Assembly: GCA_947482825.1 (NCBI GenBank)
Contig: CANKMT010000034.1
Location: 1-50,842 of the forward strand
Source: Betaproteobacteria bacterium
GTDB lineage: Bacteria; Pseudomonadota; Gammaproteobacteria; Burkholderiales; SG8-39
Length of the DNA: 50,842 nt
Direction of reading: 5' to 3'
The position numbers and the translations under genes are program-made. The notes below the pieces were generated by a model. It was not told where the DNA came from. It ran no database searches and was given only the letters and a program-made list of their open reading frames with translations. This document shows positions 43,950-50,842 of the stretch, one piece after another; the first letter of the stretch is position 1; each line of letters starts with the position of its first letter.

Positions 43950-44910
43950 GGACTATGCGCGCCACGAGCGGATGCCTCACGACGTCCTCCGCGAGGAACT
44001 CGGTAAATGCGATGCCCCGAACCGCTGCCAGGATCGCGCGCGATTCGATCAGCCCGCTCTTCTGGCCGCGCGCAAGGTCGATCTGCGTGACGTCGCCGGT
44101 CACCACCGCCTTGGCGCCGAAGCCGATGCGCGTGAGGAACATCTTCATCTGCTCGGGCGTGGTGTTTTGCGCCTCGTCAAGGATGATGAACGCGTGGTTC
44201 AGCGTGCGGCCGCGCATGTAGGCGAGCGGCGCGAGCTCAATGGTGCCGCGCTCGAGCAGCTTTGAGACCTTGTCGAACCCCATAAGGTCATACAAGGCAT
44301 CGTAGAGCGGGCGAAGGTACGGATCGACTTTCTGCGCGAGGTCGCCGGGCAGGAATCCGAGCCGCTCGCCCGCCTCGACGGCCGGCCGCACGAGCACGAT
44401 GCGCTGGACCGTATCGCGCTCGAGCGCGTCGACCGCGCATGCGACGGCGAGGAACGTCTTGCCGGTCCCGGCCGGTCCGATGCCGAACGTGATGTCGTGG
44501 CCGAGGATCTTCTTTATGTACTCGTCCTGCCGGGGCGTGCGGCCGTGCAGGTCTGGTCGCCGCGTGAGCAACAGTGCCGGCTCGCCAGCCGGTGGGCTCC
44601 CGGCGCGCGCGCGCGCATGACGCAGTTCGGTGAGGCCGAGCTGGACGTCCTCGAGCGAAAGGTCGGACGCCTCGGCGCGCGCGTACAGGTAGTCGAGCGC
44701 TTTCGCGGCGTTGGCGGCCTGCTCCGGTTCGCCTTTCATCGTGAAAGCGGCGCCGCGGCGCGCAATGGAGATGTCCAACGCCGATTCGATCTGCCGCAGA
44801 TTCGCGTCCATCGCGCCGCACAGGCGCGCCAAGCGCTGGTTGTCGATGGGGTCGAAGCGGATTTCCACCGGCCTTCCGGCGGCCTTGCGCGCGGCCGGCT
44901 TCTCACGCAT
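43909..44910 (-). CDS. phoH: PhoH-like ATPase
   Basis: The 333-residue protein is a P-loop ATPase with Walker A GPAGTGKT at residues 145-152 and Walker [15 protein letters not shown]. An N-terminal KH-like segment precedes them. This is the PhoH/YbeZ type, which in E. coli works with YbeY on RNA. The gene overlaps miaB upstream by eight bases and ybeY downstream by up to 41 bases. The miaB-phoH-ybeY-corC-lnt order is well conserved. Confidence 0.96.
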   Translation of the reverse strand: MREKPAARKAAGRPVEIRFDPIDNQRLARLCGAMDANLRQIESALDISIARRGAAFTMKGEPEQAANAAKALDYLYARAEASDLSLEDVQLGLTELRHARARAGSPPAGEPALLLTRRPDLHGRTPRQDEYIKKILGHDITFGIGPAGTGKTFLAVACAVDALERDTVQRIVLVRPAVEAGERLGFLPGDLAQKVDPYLRPLYDALYDLMGFDKVSKLLERGTIELAPLAYMRGRTLNHAFIILDEAQNTTPEQMKMFLTRIGFGAKAVVTGDVTQIDLARGQKSGLIESRAILAAVRGIAFTEFLAEDVVRHPLVARIVHAYEEHAKRNPAP

Positions 44911-46231
44911 CGACGAATTCGCCGCGCAGTGTATGGGTGAGCGCCGCCGTAATCCTGACTAAAGCGAAGCCGCCCGCAATGCCGCCCAGGCCGCCGAAGT
45001 TGACCGTCCGGTTGTTTTCGCTCCGGCCGGCCAGTTCGCCGGCATCCTTGCGCGAAGGGCCTTCCACCAGGACGCGTTGCACGGTCCCGATCATCGAGCG
45101 GCTGATCGCTGCGGCCTGCGCATCGATCTGCGCCTGCAAAAGGCGCAGCCGAGCGATCTTTACGGCCGGTGGGGTGTCGTCCGGGAGTTCCGCCGCAGGC
45201 GTCCCCGGCCGGGGGCTGTACAGGAAGGAATAGGAGTCGTCGAAGCCGATCTCCCGCACGAGTTTCATCGTGGCCTGGAAGTCCGCCTCGGTTTCGCCCG
45301 GAAAGCCGACGATGAAGTCGGAAGACAGTCCGATATCCGGCCGCACGCGCCGCAGCCTGCGCACGATCGAACGGTATTCCAGGCTCGTGTAGCCTCGCTT
45401 CATGGCCGCGAGGACCCGGTCGGAGCCCGACTGGACCGGCAGGTGGACGTGGCCTGCGAGCTTCGGGATTTCCGCGAAAGCCTGGATCAGACGCGGCGTG
45501 AACTCACGCGGGTGGGAGGTCGTGAAGCGAATCCGCTCGATGCCGTCCACCTCTGCTACGTGCAGGAGCAGCTCGGCGAAATCGGCGATGGCTCCGTCGT
45601 GCATCGCCCCGCGATATGCGTTTACGTTCTGGCCCAGGAGCGTCACCTCGCGCACGCCCTTGCCCGCAAGTTCGTCGATTTCCGCGATGACGTCGTCGAA
45701 CGGACGCGAGACCTCTTCGCCGCGCGTATACGGGACGACGCAGAAGCTGCAGTACTTGCTGCAGCCTTCCATGACGGAGACGAAGGCCGAAGGGCCGGTC
45801 ACGCGAGCCGGGGGCAGGTGATCGAACTTCTCAATTTCCGGGAAGCTGATATCGACTTGCGGGGTGCCGGTCCGCCGGCGTTCCGCGAGAAGGGCGGGGA
45901 GGCGATGCAGGGTTTGCGGACCGAAAACGACGTCGACGTAGGGGGCTCTTGCGACGATGCCCGCGCCCTCCTGGCTTGCCACGCATCCGCCGACTGCGAT
46001 CATGAGCGAGGGATTGGCGGCCTTGAGGTCCTTTGCGCGCCCGAGGTCGGAAAAAACCTTTTCCTGCGCTTTCTCGCGCACCGAACACGTATTGAAGACG
46101 ATCAGGTCGGCGTCTTGCACGCGATCCGTCGGCAAGAGCTGCTCCGATTCGGCCAGCACGCCGGCGATTTTCGCCGAGTCGTACTCGTTCATCTGGCAAC
46201 CGAACGTCTTGATGTAGAGCTTGCCGCTCAT
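44903..46231 (-). CDS. miaB: tRNA-2-methylthio-N6-dimethylallyladenosine synthase
   Basis: MiaB adds a methylthio group to i6A37 of tRNAs reading codons that start with U. The 442-residue protein has the N-terminal UPF0004 domain with three cluster cysteines C12 (TFGCQMN), C49 (NTCSVRE) and C83 (GGCVA), and the radical-SAM triad C157, C161 and C164 in [16 protein letters not shown]-terminal TRAM domain follows (about residues 380-440). It starts ten bases after the stop of the small exported-protein gene, itself just downstream of tRNA-Met. Confidence 0.97.
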   Translation of the reverse strand: MSGKLYIKTFGCQMNEYDSAKIAGVLAESEQLLPTDRVQDADLIVFNTCSVREKAQEKVFSDLGRAKDLKAANPSLMIAVGGCVASQEGAGIVARAPYVDVVFGPQTLHRLPALLAERRRTGTPQVDISFPEIEKFDHLPPARVTGPSAFVSVMEGCSKYCSFCVVPYTRGEEVSRPFDDVIAEIDELAGKGVREVTLLGQNVNAYRGAMHDGAIADFAELLLHVAEVDGIERIRFTTSHPREFTPRLIQAFAEIPKLAGHVHLPVQSGSDRVLAAMKRGYTSLEYRSIVRRLRRVRPDIGLSSDFIVGFPGETEADFQATMKLVREIGFDDSYSFLYSPRPGTPAAELPDDTPPAVKIARLRLLQAQIDAQAAAISRSMIGTVQRVLVEGPSRKDAGELAGRSENNRTVNFGGLGGIAGGFALVRITAALTHTLRGEFVDA

Positions 46232-46241
46232 CCGCGTCGGG

Positions 46242-46583
46242 TTACTTCTGCTTGTCCGGCTTGGCGGCTTCTTCCTGCGTAAGGATCCAGACGCGATGAA
46301 CCAGCCCGGCCGCATCGGTCATGTATTTCACCAGCAAGCTGTCCTGCGGCAGAGAACTGGGCAGGACGATGCGGTTCTCGATGCTGCGGATTTGCGAGCC
46401 CGGAGAGAGCTGCACGCGATCGCCATCGATCTCGACGATCATTTCGCGCACATAGCGCATCTGGGCCCGTTTTGCATCGTCCGGGATCGAGCGCAGTTGT
46501 GCCAGCGCAGTTGCGGCCGTCGCGAGTGCCGCCGCCGCGAAAATGACTGCAAAGAATGCCGACTGGAGGCTTTTGGGTCGCAC
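46242..46583 (-). CDS. Small exported protein of unknown function
   Basis: I chose the GTG at 46583, giving 113 residues: the in-phase ATG at 46631 lies inside the tRNA-Met anticodon region and is unlikely to serve. The protein starts with a signal-peptide-like segment ([23 protein letters not shown]), then a soluble part with [34 protein letters not shown] split over two strands, then [24 protein letters not shown] and a lysine-rich tail. I recall similar small hypotheticals beside miaB in betaproteobacteria but know no function. It ends ten bases before miaB. Confidence 0.7.
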   Translation of the reverse strand: MRPKSLQSAFFAVIFAAAALATAATALAQLRSIPDDAKRAQMRYVREMIVEIDGDRVQLSPGSQIRSIENRIVLPSSLPQDSLLVKYMTDAAGLVHRVWILTQEEAAKPDKQK

Positions 46584-46592
46584 CGGAATATG

Positions 46593-46669
46593 TGGTGGTG
46601 ATAGGTGGACTTGAACCACCGACCCCAGCATTATGAGTGCTGTGCTCTAACCAGCTGAGCTATATCACC
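46593..46669 (-). tRNA. tRNA-Met (anticodon CAT)
   Basis: The minus strand folds as a 77-base tRNA: acceptor GGTGATA (46669-46663) pairs with TATCACC (46603-46597), the D-arm has AGCTCAGCTGGTTAGAGC, and the T-arm has GGTGG-TTCAAGT-CCACC. The anticodon CAT is at 46635-46633 in the loop CTCATAA. CCA is encoded at 46595-46593. The G1 pairs with C72, so it is an elongator-type tRNA-Met rather than the initiator, which usually has a C1-A72 mismatch. A tRNA-Ile2 read after lysidine modification has the same genomic CAT and is not fully excluded. Confidence 0.95.
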
Positions 46670-46701
46670 AAAAAGTGAAGAATGTCTGAAAACGGCCGCG
46701 A

Positions 46702-46730
46702 ATTGTCTTTTTTTCGGCTGTGCAGGTCAA
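46702..46730 (-). promoter_or_regulatory. Promoter of tRNA-Met
   Basis: On the minus strand TTGACC (46730-46725) and GACAAT (46707-46702) are 17 bases apart. Transcription would begin near 46695, leaving a leader of about 26 bases ahead of the tRNA. The same transcript could continue into the small exported-protein gene and miaB. Confidence 0.55.
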
Positions 46731-46836
46731 GGCGGACTTCGGGTGGCGGCTCGCGCGCACCGGACCGGTCCAACCCACGGACTCGCCTGTACATGGATTA
46801 CCACGTGAATTCATGCTGTTACCCCAGTTGTCGAAG

Positions 46837-46842
46837 TACAAT
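46837..46842 (+). promoter_or_regulatory. -10 box immediately before the second ubi hydroxylase gene
   Basis: TACAAT ends six bases before the ATG at 46849. Seven bases past the box is the usual start of transcription, which is exactly the A of this ATG. No strong -35 is visible. A leaderless mRNA is implied. Confidence 0.45.
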
Positions 46843-46848
46843 CGGTCA

Positions 46849-48012
46849 ATGCGCTACGAATTGGCAATTGCAGGCGGCGGGGCCGTAGGGGCGAGCCTGG
46901 CGCGTGCAATGCGCGGACATTCGATCGCGCTCGTGTCCGGGCACCGCCCGGCAACCGCGCCGGTGCCGGGTCCCGGCGATTTTGACCCGCGCGTGTTTGC
47001 CTTGTCTCCCGGAAGCGTCGAATTCCTGCGTGCGCTGAAGGTCTGGGATGTCATGGACCCAGAACGATTGACGCCGGTCCACGCAATGCGTGTGCATGGT
47101 GACGCCCAGCAAGCATCGATCGAAATGGATGCCTATCGCGCGGGGGTCCCCGAATTGGCCTGGATTGTGGAAGACCGGGTGTTGCAGGCGGCGCTCTGGG
47201 CCGCTCTGGGAACGCAGGACCGGCTGGAGATCTTCGCGCCTGCGCAGTGCGCCGGTATCGAACTGGGGGATTCCGCGACTATCCGGTTGGCTGACGGGCG
47301 CACGCTTGAAGCCGACCTACTGGTCGGCGCAGATGGCGCGGACTCATTCGTCCGCGCCGCGGCCGGGATTGCGGCCCGGGAAGAATCCTATGGGCAGACC
47401 GCGGTCGTGGCGAATTTCGACTGCGAGCATAGCCATCGAAACACTGCGTTCCAATGGTTCCAGGGCGGGCCGGTGCTCGCGCTACTGCCTCTGCCCGGTC
47501 AACGGGTCTCGATGGTGTGGTCGGTCCCCGATGCCGAGGCTGCCCGGCTCCAGTCGCTAGATGCCCATGCGCTCGCGAGCGCGGTTTGCGAGGCGTCCAA
47601 GGGATCGTTGGGGTCGTTGCAGCTGGTCTCGGCCGTCAAGGCGCTTGCGCTGCGCCGGTTGATCGCGGAACGCATGGTCCTACCGCACCTGGCGCTGGCA
47701 GGCGACGCCGCCCATGCTATTCATCCTCTCGCGGGTCAAGGCCTCAACCTCGGGTTGCAGGATTCGCACGTCCTCGGACGCGTTCTGGCGCAGCGCGAAC
47801 CGGTGCGCGCGCCCGGCGATCTCGCCGTTCTGCGCCGCTACGAGCGCGAGCGCAGCGAAGCTATACTCGCCATGCGCGCCACGGTGCATGGCTTGCATAC
47901 CCTGTTCGGGTCGGAAAGCCGGTTGCTCGGCCGCGTACGCAATCTGGGAATGAACTTGACCGACAAGCTCCCGGTCTTAAAGAACGCCCTGGTGCGGCAC
48001 GCCCTCAATTGA
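46849..48012 (+). CDS. UbiH/UbiF/UbiI-family FAD-dependent hydroxylase (second copy)
   Basis: The 387-residue protein has the flavin fold start LAIAGGGAVGASLARAM, the mid-chain VGADGADSFVR and the FAD-binding LALAGDAAHAIHPLAGQGLNLGLQD. These are the three signatures of the ubiquinone hydroxylases. The GDAAH wording differs from the GNAAQ of the UbiH at 26041, so the two probably act on different ring positions (UbiF- or UbiI-like here). I cannot say which position. dsbC starts 14 bases after its stop. Confidence 0.88.
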   Translation: MRYELAIAGGGAVGASLARAMRGHSIALVSGHRPATAPVPGPGDFDPRVFALSPGSVEFLRALKVWDVMDPERLTPVHAMRVHGDAQQASIEMDAYRAGVPELAWIVEDRVLQAALWAALGTQDRLEIFAPAQCAGIELGDSATIRLADGRTLEADLLVGADGADSFVRAAAGIAAREESYGQTAVVANFDCEHSHRNTAFQWFQGGPVLALLPLPGQRVSMVWSVPDAEAARLQSLDAHALASAVCEASKGSLGSLQLVSAVKALALRRLIAERMVLPHLALAGDAAHAIHPLAGQGLNLGLQDSHVLGRVLAQREPVRAPGDLAVLRRYERERSEAILAMRATVHGLHTLFGSESRLLGRVRNLGMNLTDKLPVLKNALVRHALN

Positions 48013-48026
48013 TTCCCGGAGATTTC

Positions 48027-48761
48027 ATGACTCGCTTCCTGCCGGCCTTTCTTTCCCTGCTCGTCGCATCGGCGGCCTTGGCCAATGAGCAGCTGATCCG
48101 CCGCTCGATCGAGCCGAAACTGAACGGTGCGCGCATCGAGGCCGTGCAACCCTCGCCGATCCCGGGTCTCATGGAGGTGCGCTTTCGCACGCCCCAGGGC
48201 ATCCAGATTCTTTATACCGACCCGAAGGGCGAGATCATCGTCCAGGGCGAGATCTACGACGCGAAGTCCGGGCGCAACCTCACGGATGAGCGCATCAGCA
48301 AGCTTTCGGCGATCAAGTTCGAGTCGCTGCCGCTGGACCAGGCCGTGAAGATCGTGCGCGGCAACGGCAAGCGCGTGGCGGCCATGTTTTCCGACCCGTA
48401 TTGCCCCGCTTGCCAGTCTTTCGAGCAGACGCTGCAGCAGGTGGACGACCTGACGCTGTACGTGTTCATGTTCCCGGTGATCCGGCCGGAGCGAAGCGAG
48501 GATTCCAAGAGCGTCTGGTGTTCGCCCGACCGCGCAAAGGCATGGCTCGACCTCGCCTTGCGCAAGAAAGCGCCGGCGCGTGCGGCTTGCGACAACCCGG
48601 TCGATGCAATCGTCTCGTTTGGCCAGTCGATCGGTGTGCGCGCCACGCCGACCCTCTTCTTCGAGAACGGCGAGCGCCAGCAAGGCGGCATGTCGGCCGC
48701 CGACTTGCGCACGCGCATGGATCTCGCGGCCAAGGACGGCAATCAGGCGAAAGCCAGGTAA
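48027..48761 (+). CDS. dsbC: Periplasmic disulfide isomerase, DsbC type
   Basis: The 244-residue protein has a signal peptide (FLPAFLSLLVASAALA), a short dimerisation domain (about residues 22-80), a linker and a thioredoxin domain with CPAC at residues 126-129 in FSDPYCPACQSF and the cis-proline in GVRATPTLFF. The active site reads CPAC instead of the E. coli CGYC. Two further cysteines (VWCSPD and AACDNP) could form the structural disulfide. A CCGGAGA site lies before the ATG. Clients could include the LptD encoded in this window. Confidence 0.93.
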   Translation: MTRFLPAFLSLLVASAALANEQLIRRSIEPKLNGARIEAVQPSPIPGLMEVRFRTPQGIQILYTDPKGEIIVQGEIYDAKSGRNLTDERISKLSAIKFESLPLDQAVKIVRGNGKRVAAMFSDPYCPACQSFEQTLQQVDDLTLYVFMFPVIRPERSEDSKSVWCSPDRAKAWLDLALRKKAPARAACDNPVDAIVSFGQSIGVRATPTLFFENGERQQGGMSAADLRTRMDLAAKDGNQAKAR

Positions 48762-48802
48762 CAAAGGGGGTAAAAAGCGGGGCGCTCCCGGCGACCGCCT
48801 GC

Positions 48803-50065
48803 CTACTGGGGCTTCGGCGGCAATTCGCCGCGCGGCCAGAGCAGCCACATCCGGCCCTGCTGGCGCATCCGGCCCGCCTGGTTTCCCGCTTCCTCGCCGG
48901 TACCCCAGAAGAAGTCCGCCCGAACCGCGCCGCGGATCGCCCCCCCGGTGTCCTGTGCCATGACCAGCCTTTCGAGCAGCTGGTTTGACAACGGGTAAGT
49001 CGTCGAGAGGAACACGGGCGATCCAAGCGGGATGTAGCGCGGGTCCGCCGCAATGCTGTAGCCGGGCGTCAACGGGACGCCTAACGCGCCGGGCGGCCCA
49101 TTCAGGGGGCCTGTTGGCGGCGGAAGTTCGCGGAAGAAGACATAGCTTGGATTCGAGTTGAGCGCCTGCTGCAGTTTGTCGGGGTTCGCTGCGGCCCAGG
49201 CCTTGATCCCTTGCATGGAGGCCTGCTCGAGATTGAGGTCGCCACGGTCGATCAGGTAGCGCCCCAACGACCGGTAAGGATGGCCGTTCTGGTCCGCAAA
49301 ACCCAGGCGAATGCGTTCGCCGGACGGGAATTCCACCAGTCCCGAGCCCTGGATCTGAAGGAAGAACAGCTCGACCGCATCAGCGACCCAAGCGAGCGGC
49401 CTGGCGGGCGGCGCAGGTGAGCCCGAGTCGATTTCCGCTCGGGTGTAGTAGGGCACGATCCGCCGGCCTTCGATGCGCCCGCGCAGGCGGAGGTTGCGCA
49501 ACTCGGGGTGTACCGCGGCAAGGTCCACGACCATCAGGTCGTCCGGGACTGCATGTACAGGGAAGCGAAATCCAGCGCCCGGCGCGCGCCGCCCCTTGAG
49601 TACCGGTTCGTAGTACCCCGTCACCAGGCCTTCGTCATTTCCTTCGGGCGCGACGATGCGATAGGCCGTGAATCGCGACTCGAAGAACGCGCGGGCTTGC
49701 GTCTCGTCCGAAGCCGCCGCCTTGCGCGCCTCGGTGCAGGGTCCCTGCCACGGGGGGCGCGATTGGGCGCGTGCGCAACCGGCGACGAACGCACGCAAAC
49801 TGGGCAACATGGGCATTTGCGCCCATGCAGGAATCTGCGGCCATGCGACTTCTTCGTACCTTGCCTCGGTCGCGGCCGGCTTGGGCGGAACGCACACTGG
49901 GCAGGCCGGACATGGCTTGGCGATGGCGCAGTTCGAGAATGGAACCTCCGGCACGTTCGTGGCGGGCGAAGGGGCCGAGTCGGTCTGCGTCGGCAACGGG
50001 CTGCAGGCCGCGACCATGGCGCCGAGTAAAATCGAGGCCACTTTCCTCGCGGCAGGTCCGAACAT
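48803..50065 (-). CDS. mltA: Membrane-bound lytic murein transglycosylase A
   Basis: MltA cleaves peptidoglycan with formation of 1,6-anhydroMurNAc. The roughly 420-residue protein has a lipoprotein signal with lipobox MVAAC, a proline- and cysteine-rich linker (IAKPCPACPVCVPPKP), the MltA barrel domain (FTAYRIVAPEGNDEGLVTGYYEP, ELFFLQIQGSGLV) and the C-terminal 3D domain. The three aspartates of the 3D domain are seen in VMAQDTGGAIRG, AVRADFFWG and its neighbourhood. ATG 50065 and ATG 50074 are both possible. The start overlaps, head to head, a small plus-strand gene at 50064. Confidence 0.95.
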   Translation of the reverse strand: MFGPAARKVASILLGAMVAACSPLPTQTDSAPSPATNVPEVPFSNCAIAKPCPACPVCVPPKPAATEARYEEVAWPQIPAWAQMPMLPSLRAFVAGCARAQSRPPWQGPCTEARKAAASDETQARAFFESRFTAYRIVAPEGNDEGLVTGYYEPVLKGRRAPGAGFRFPVHAVPDDLMVVDLAAVHPELRNLRLRGRIEGRRIVPYYTRAEIDSGSPAPPARPLAWVADAVELFFLQIQGSGLVEFPSGERIRLGFADQNGHPYRSLGRYLIDRGDLNLEQASMQGIKAWAAANPDKLQQALNSNPSYVFFRELPPPTGPLNGPPGALGVPLTPGYSIAADPRYIPLGSPVFLSTTYPLSNQLLERLVMAQDTGGAIRGAVRADFFWGTGEEAGNQAGRMRQQGRMWLLWPRGELPPKPQ

Positions 50066-50168
50066 GTGGGTCATCTTGCTTGAAATGGGCGTCGCGCTCG
50101 GCCTGCTGCTGCTGATCGTCTGGTGGACCTGGCCGAAGAAGCGCCCCGAGGACAAGGAAAAGCCCTGA
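50064..50168 (+). CDS. 34-residue single-pass membrane protein
   Basis: The frame from ATG 50064 to TGA 50166-50168 encodes 34 residues: a hydrophobic helix (VILLEMGVALGLLLLIVWW) followed by a short charged tail (PKKRPEDKEKP). This fits a single-pass inner-membrane protein with its C-terminus in the cytosol. GCAGG lies eight bases before the ATG. It was probably missed in many annotations because of its length. I recall similar tiny proteins near apaG or mltA in betaproteobacteria. Its ATG shares the bases CATG with the mltA start on the other strand. Confidence 0.65.
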   Translation: MWVILLEMGVALGLLLLIVWWTWPKKRPEDKEKP

Positions 50169-50180
50169 CCGCTTTCTGCG

Positions 50181-50564
50181 TCAGTGAAGGACCCGTGGCA
50201 TCGAGAGGGTGAATTCCGCGACCACCGCGTCGAACCTCGACCCGTCCTCGCCGACCATCTGAAAGGTGCCGCGCATCGTGCCGACGGCGGTGGCGATCGA
50301 GGTGCCGCTGGTGTATTCGAAGCTTTCGCCCGGACGCAGCGTCGGTTGCGCGCCAACCACGCCAAGGCCGCGCACTTCCTGGACCTGTCCGCGCGCATCG
50401 GTAATGATCCAGTGACGGCTGATGAGCTGCGCGGTAGCCGTGCCGGCATTGCGGATCGTGATCGTGTAGGCGAAGACGTACTTGTCGGCGGACTCGTCGG
50501 ATTGTTCGGCGAGAAATTGCGTGGTCGCGCTCACGGAGATATCGAAGTGCTTTTCCTGGGCCAT
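50181..50564 (-). CDS. apaG: ApaG (Co2+/Mg2+ efflux-linked) protein
   Basis: The 127-residue protein is a single ApaG domain of the fibronectin-III-like fold: [34 protein letters not shown], then [16 protein letters not shown] with [21 protein letters not shown] between them. The domain is conserved and lies in E. coli beside rsmA and apaH; a role in cobalt and magnesium tolerance has been reported, but the mechanism is unclear. I chose ATG 50564 (MAQEKHF); ATG 50573 overlaps the -10 box. It is divergent from rpe with 89 bases between the starts. Confidence 0.95.
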   Translation of the reverse strand: MAQEKHFDISVSATTQFLAEQSDESADKYVFAYTITIRNAGTATAQLISRHWIITDARGQVQEVRGLGVVGAQPTLRPGESFEYTSGTSIATAVGTMRGTFQMVGEDGSRFDAVVAEFTLSMPRVLH

Positions 50565-50571
50565 GCGGGCC

Positions 50572-50577
50572 ATTGTA
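50572..50577 (-). promoter_or_regulatory. -10 box immediately before apaG
   Basis: Minus-strand TACAAT (50577-50572) puts the expected transcription start at 50565, one base before the ATG at 50564. That supports 50564 over 50573 as the start codon. The -35 region has no clear hexamer. Confidence 0.4.
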
Positions 50578-50640
50578 CCGGCAGGCCGGCCCGCCGCAGT
50601 CCCGACGTGCCCCGACGGCTGCTCGGGCTGCCGCCCGGGC

Positions 50641-50646
50641 TACAAT
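50641..50646 (+). promoter_or_regulatory. -10 box immediately before rpe
   Basis: TACAAT ends seven bases before the rpe ATG at 50654. The expected transcription start is 50653. The box lies 63 bases from the divergent apaG box; the gap between them is GC-rich with no obvious operator. Confidence 0.4.
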
Positions 50647-50653
50647 CGGCCCC

Positions 50654-50842
50654 ATGAAGTTCCGCATCGCGCCCAGTCTCCTTTCCGCCGACTTCGGTCG
50701 CCTCGGGGAGGAGGTCCGCGCGGTCATTGCCGCGGGCGCGGATCTGATCCACTTCGATGTGATGGACAACCACTACGTCCCGAACCTCACGATCGGGCCG
50801 CTGGTGTGCGAGGGCATCCGGCCGCATGCAAGCGTGCCGATC
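50654..50842 (+). CDS. rpe: Ribulose-phosphate 3-epimerase, N-terminal part (3' end outside the window)
   Basis: The visible 63 codons read [19 protein letters not shown] and then [19 protein letters not shown], the N-terminal beta-alpha unit of Rpe with the SLLSADF loop and the metal-binding HFDVMD histidine and aspartate. The enzyme interconverts ribulose-5-phosphate and xylulose-5-phosphate in the pentose phosphate pathway. The frame runs open to the last base of the window. Confidence 0.95.
   Translation, partial: MKFRIAPSLLSADFGRLGEEVRAVIAAGADLIHFDVMDNHYVPNLTIGPLVCEGIRPHASVPI

Noticed and set aside
1..50842. CRISPR arrays, rRNA genes or prophage structural genes
   Set aside because: No regularly spaced repeats, no rRNA-like stretches and no capsid, tail or terminase motifs were seen anywhere in the window.

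Overview
The window is GC-rich, gene-dense chromosomal DNA from a Gram-negative bacterium. It carries lptD, surA, lnt, plsC, gmhB, mltA and dsbC, which fits an organism with an LPS outer membrane. The gene orders hemA-prfA-prmC-grxD, argH / algZ-algR-hemC-hemD-hemX-hemY, hemF-purD-purH-fis-dusB, amgK-murU-pepP-ubiH, and lptD-surA-pdxA-rsmA point to a betaproteobacterium. Nothing in the sequence fixes the family, and I assign no species.

Layout. Positions 1-4.0 kb (plus strand): the end of an M20 peptidase gene, then hemA, prfA, prmC and grxD. Positions 4.0-10.57 kb: an accessory island. It holds six compact two-gene modules: ParDE; a Phd-type antitoxin with a PIN toxin; a ParD-like protein with a nucleotidyltransferase; a second antitoxin with a PIN toxin; a second nucleotidyltransferase with a small partner; and an RHH-type antitoxin with a RelE/ParE toxin. 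It also holds a nucleotide-cyclase remnant, an IS91-like transposase remnant, a possible integrase scrap and a 67-bp partial copy of grxD. Positions 10.59-14.67 kb (minus): argH followed by two tandem Ser/Thr kinase plus cyclic-nucleotide-binding-domain proteins. Positions 14.76-20.6 kb (plus): an AlgZ/AlgR-type two-component pair and hemC, hemD, hemX, hemY. Positions 20.7-30.2 kb (minus): hemF, purD, purH, fis, dusB, ubiH, pepP, murU, amgK. Positions 30.3-35.7 kb (plus): lptD, surA, pdxA, rsmA. Positions 35.7-46.7 kb (minus): gloA, a YgjP-like peptidase, plsC, gmhB, glyS, glyQ, lnt, corC, ybeY, phoH, miaB, a small exported protein and tRNA-Met. Positions 46.8-50.8 kb (both strands): a second UbiH-family hydroxylase, dsbC, mltA, a 34-residue membrane protein, apaG and the start of rpe.

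How the genes work together. Six haem-pathway genes (hemA, C, D, X, Y, F) lie in the window. PrfA and its methyltransferase PrmC overlap by four bases. LptD, its periplasmic chaperone SurA and the disulfide isomerase DsbC all serve outer-membrane assembly. AmgK and MurU recycle cell-wall sugars, while MltA releases such fragments. Many genes are chained by ATGA, GTGA or TGATG overlaps, which suggests translational coupling.

The most interesting part is the island. Its modules have their own perfect palindromes beside likely promoters. Two modules pair a nucleotidyltransferase with a small protein and resemble, but do not clearly match, known toxin-antitoxin types. A second theme is that several genes have a -10 box 6-8 bases before the start codon, which suggests leaderless or nearly leaderless mRNAs.
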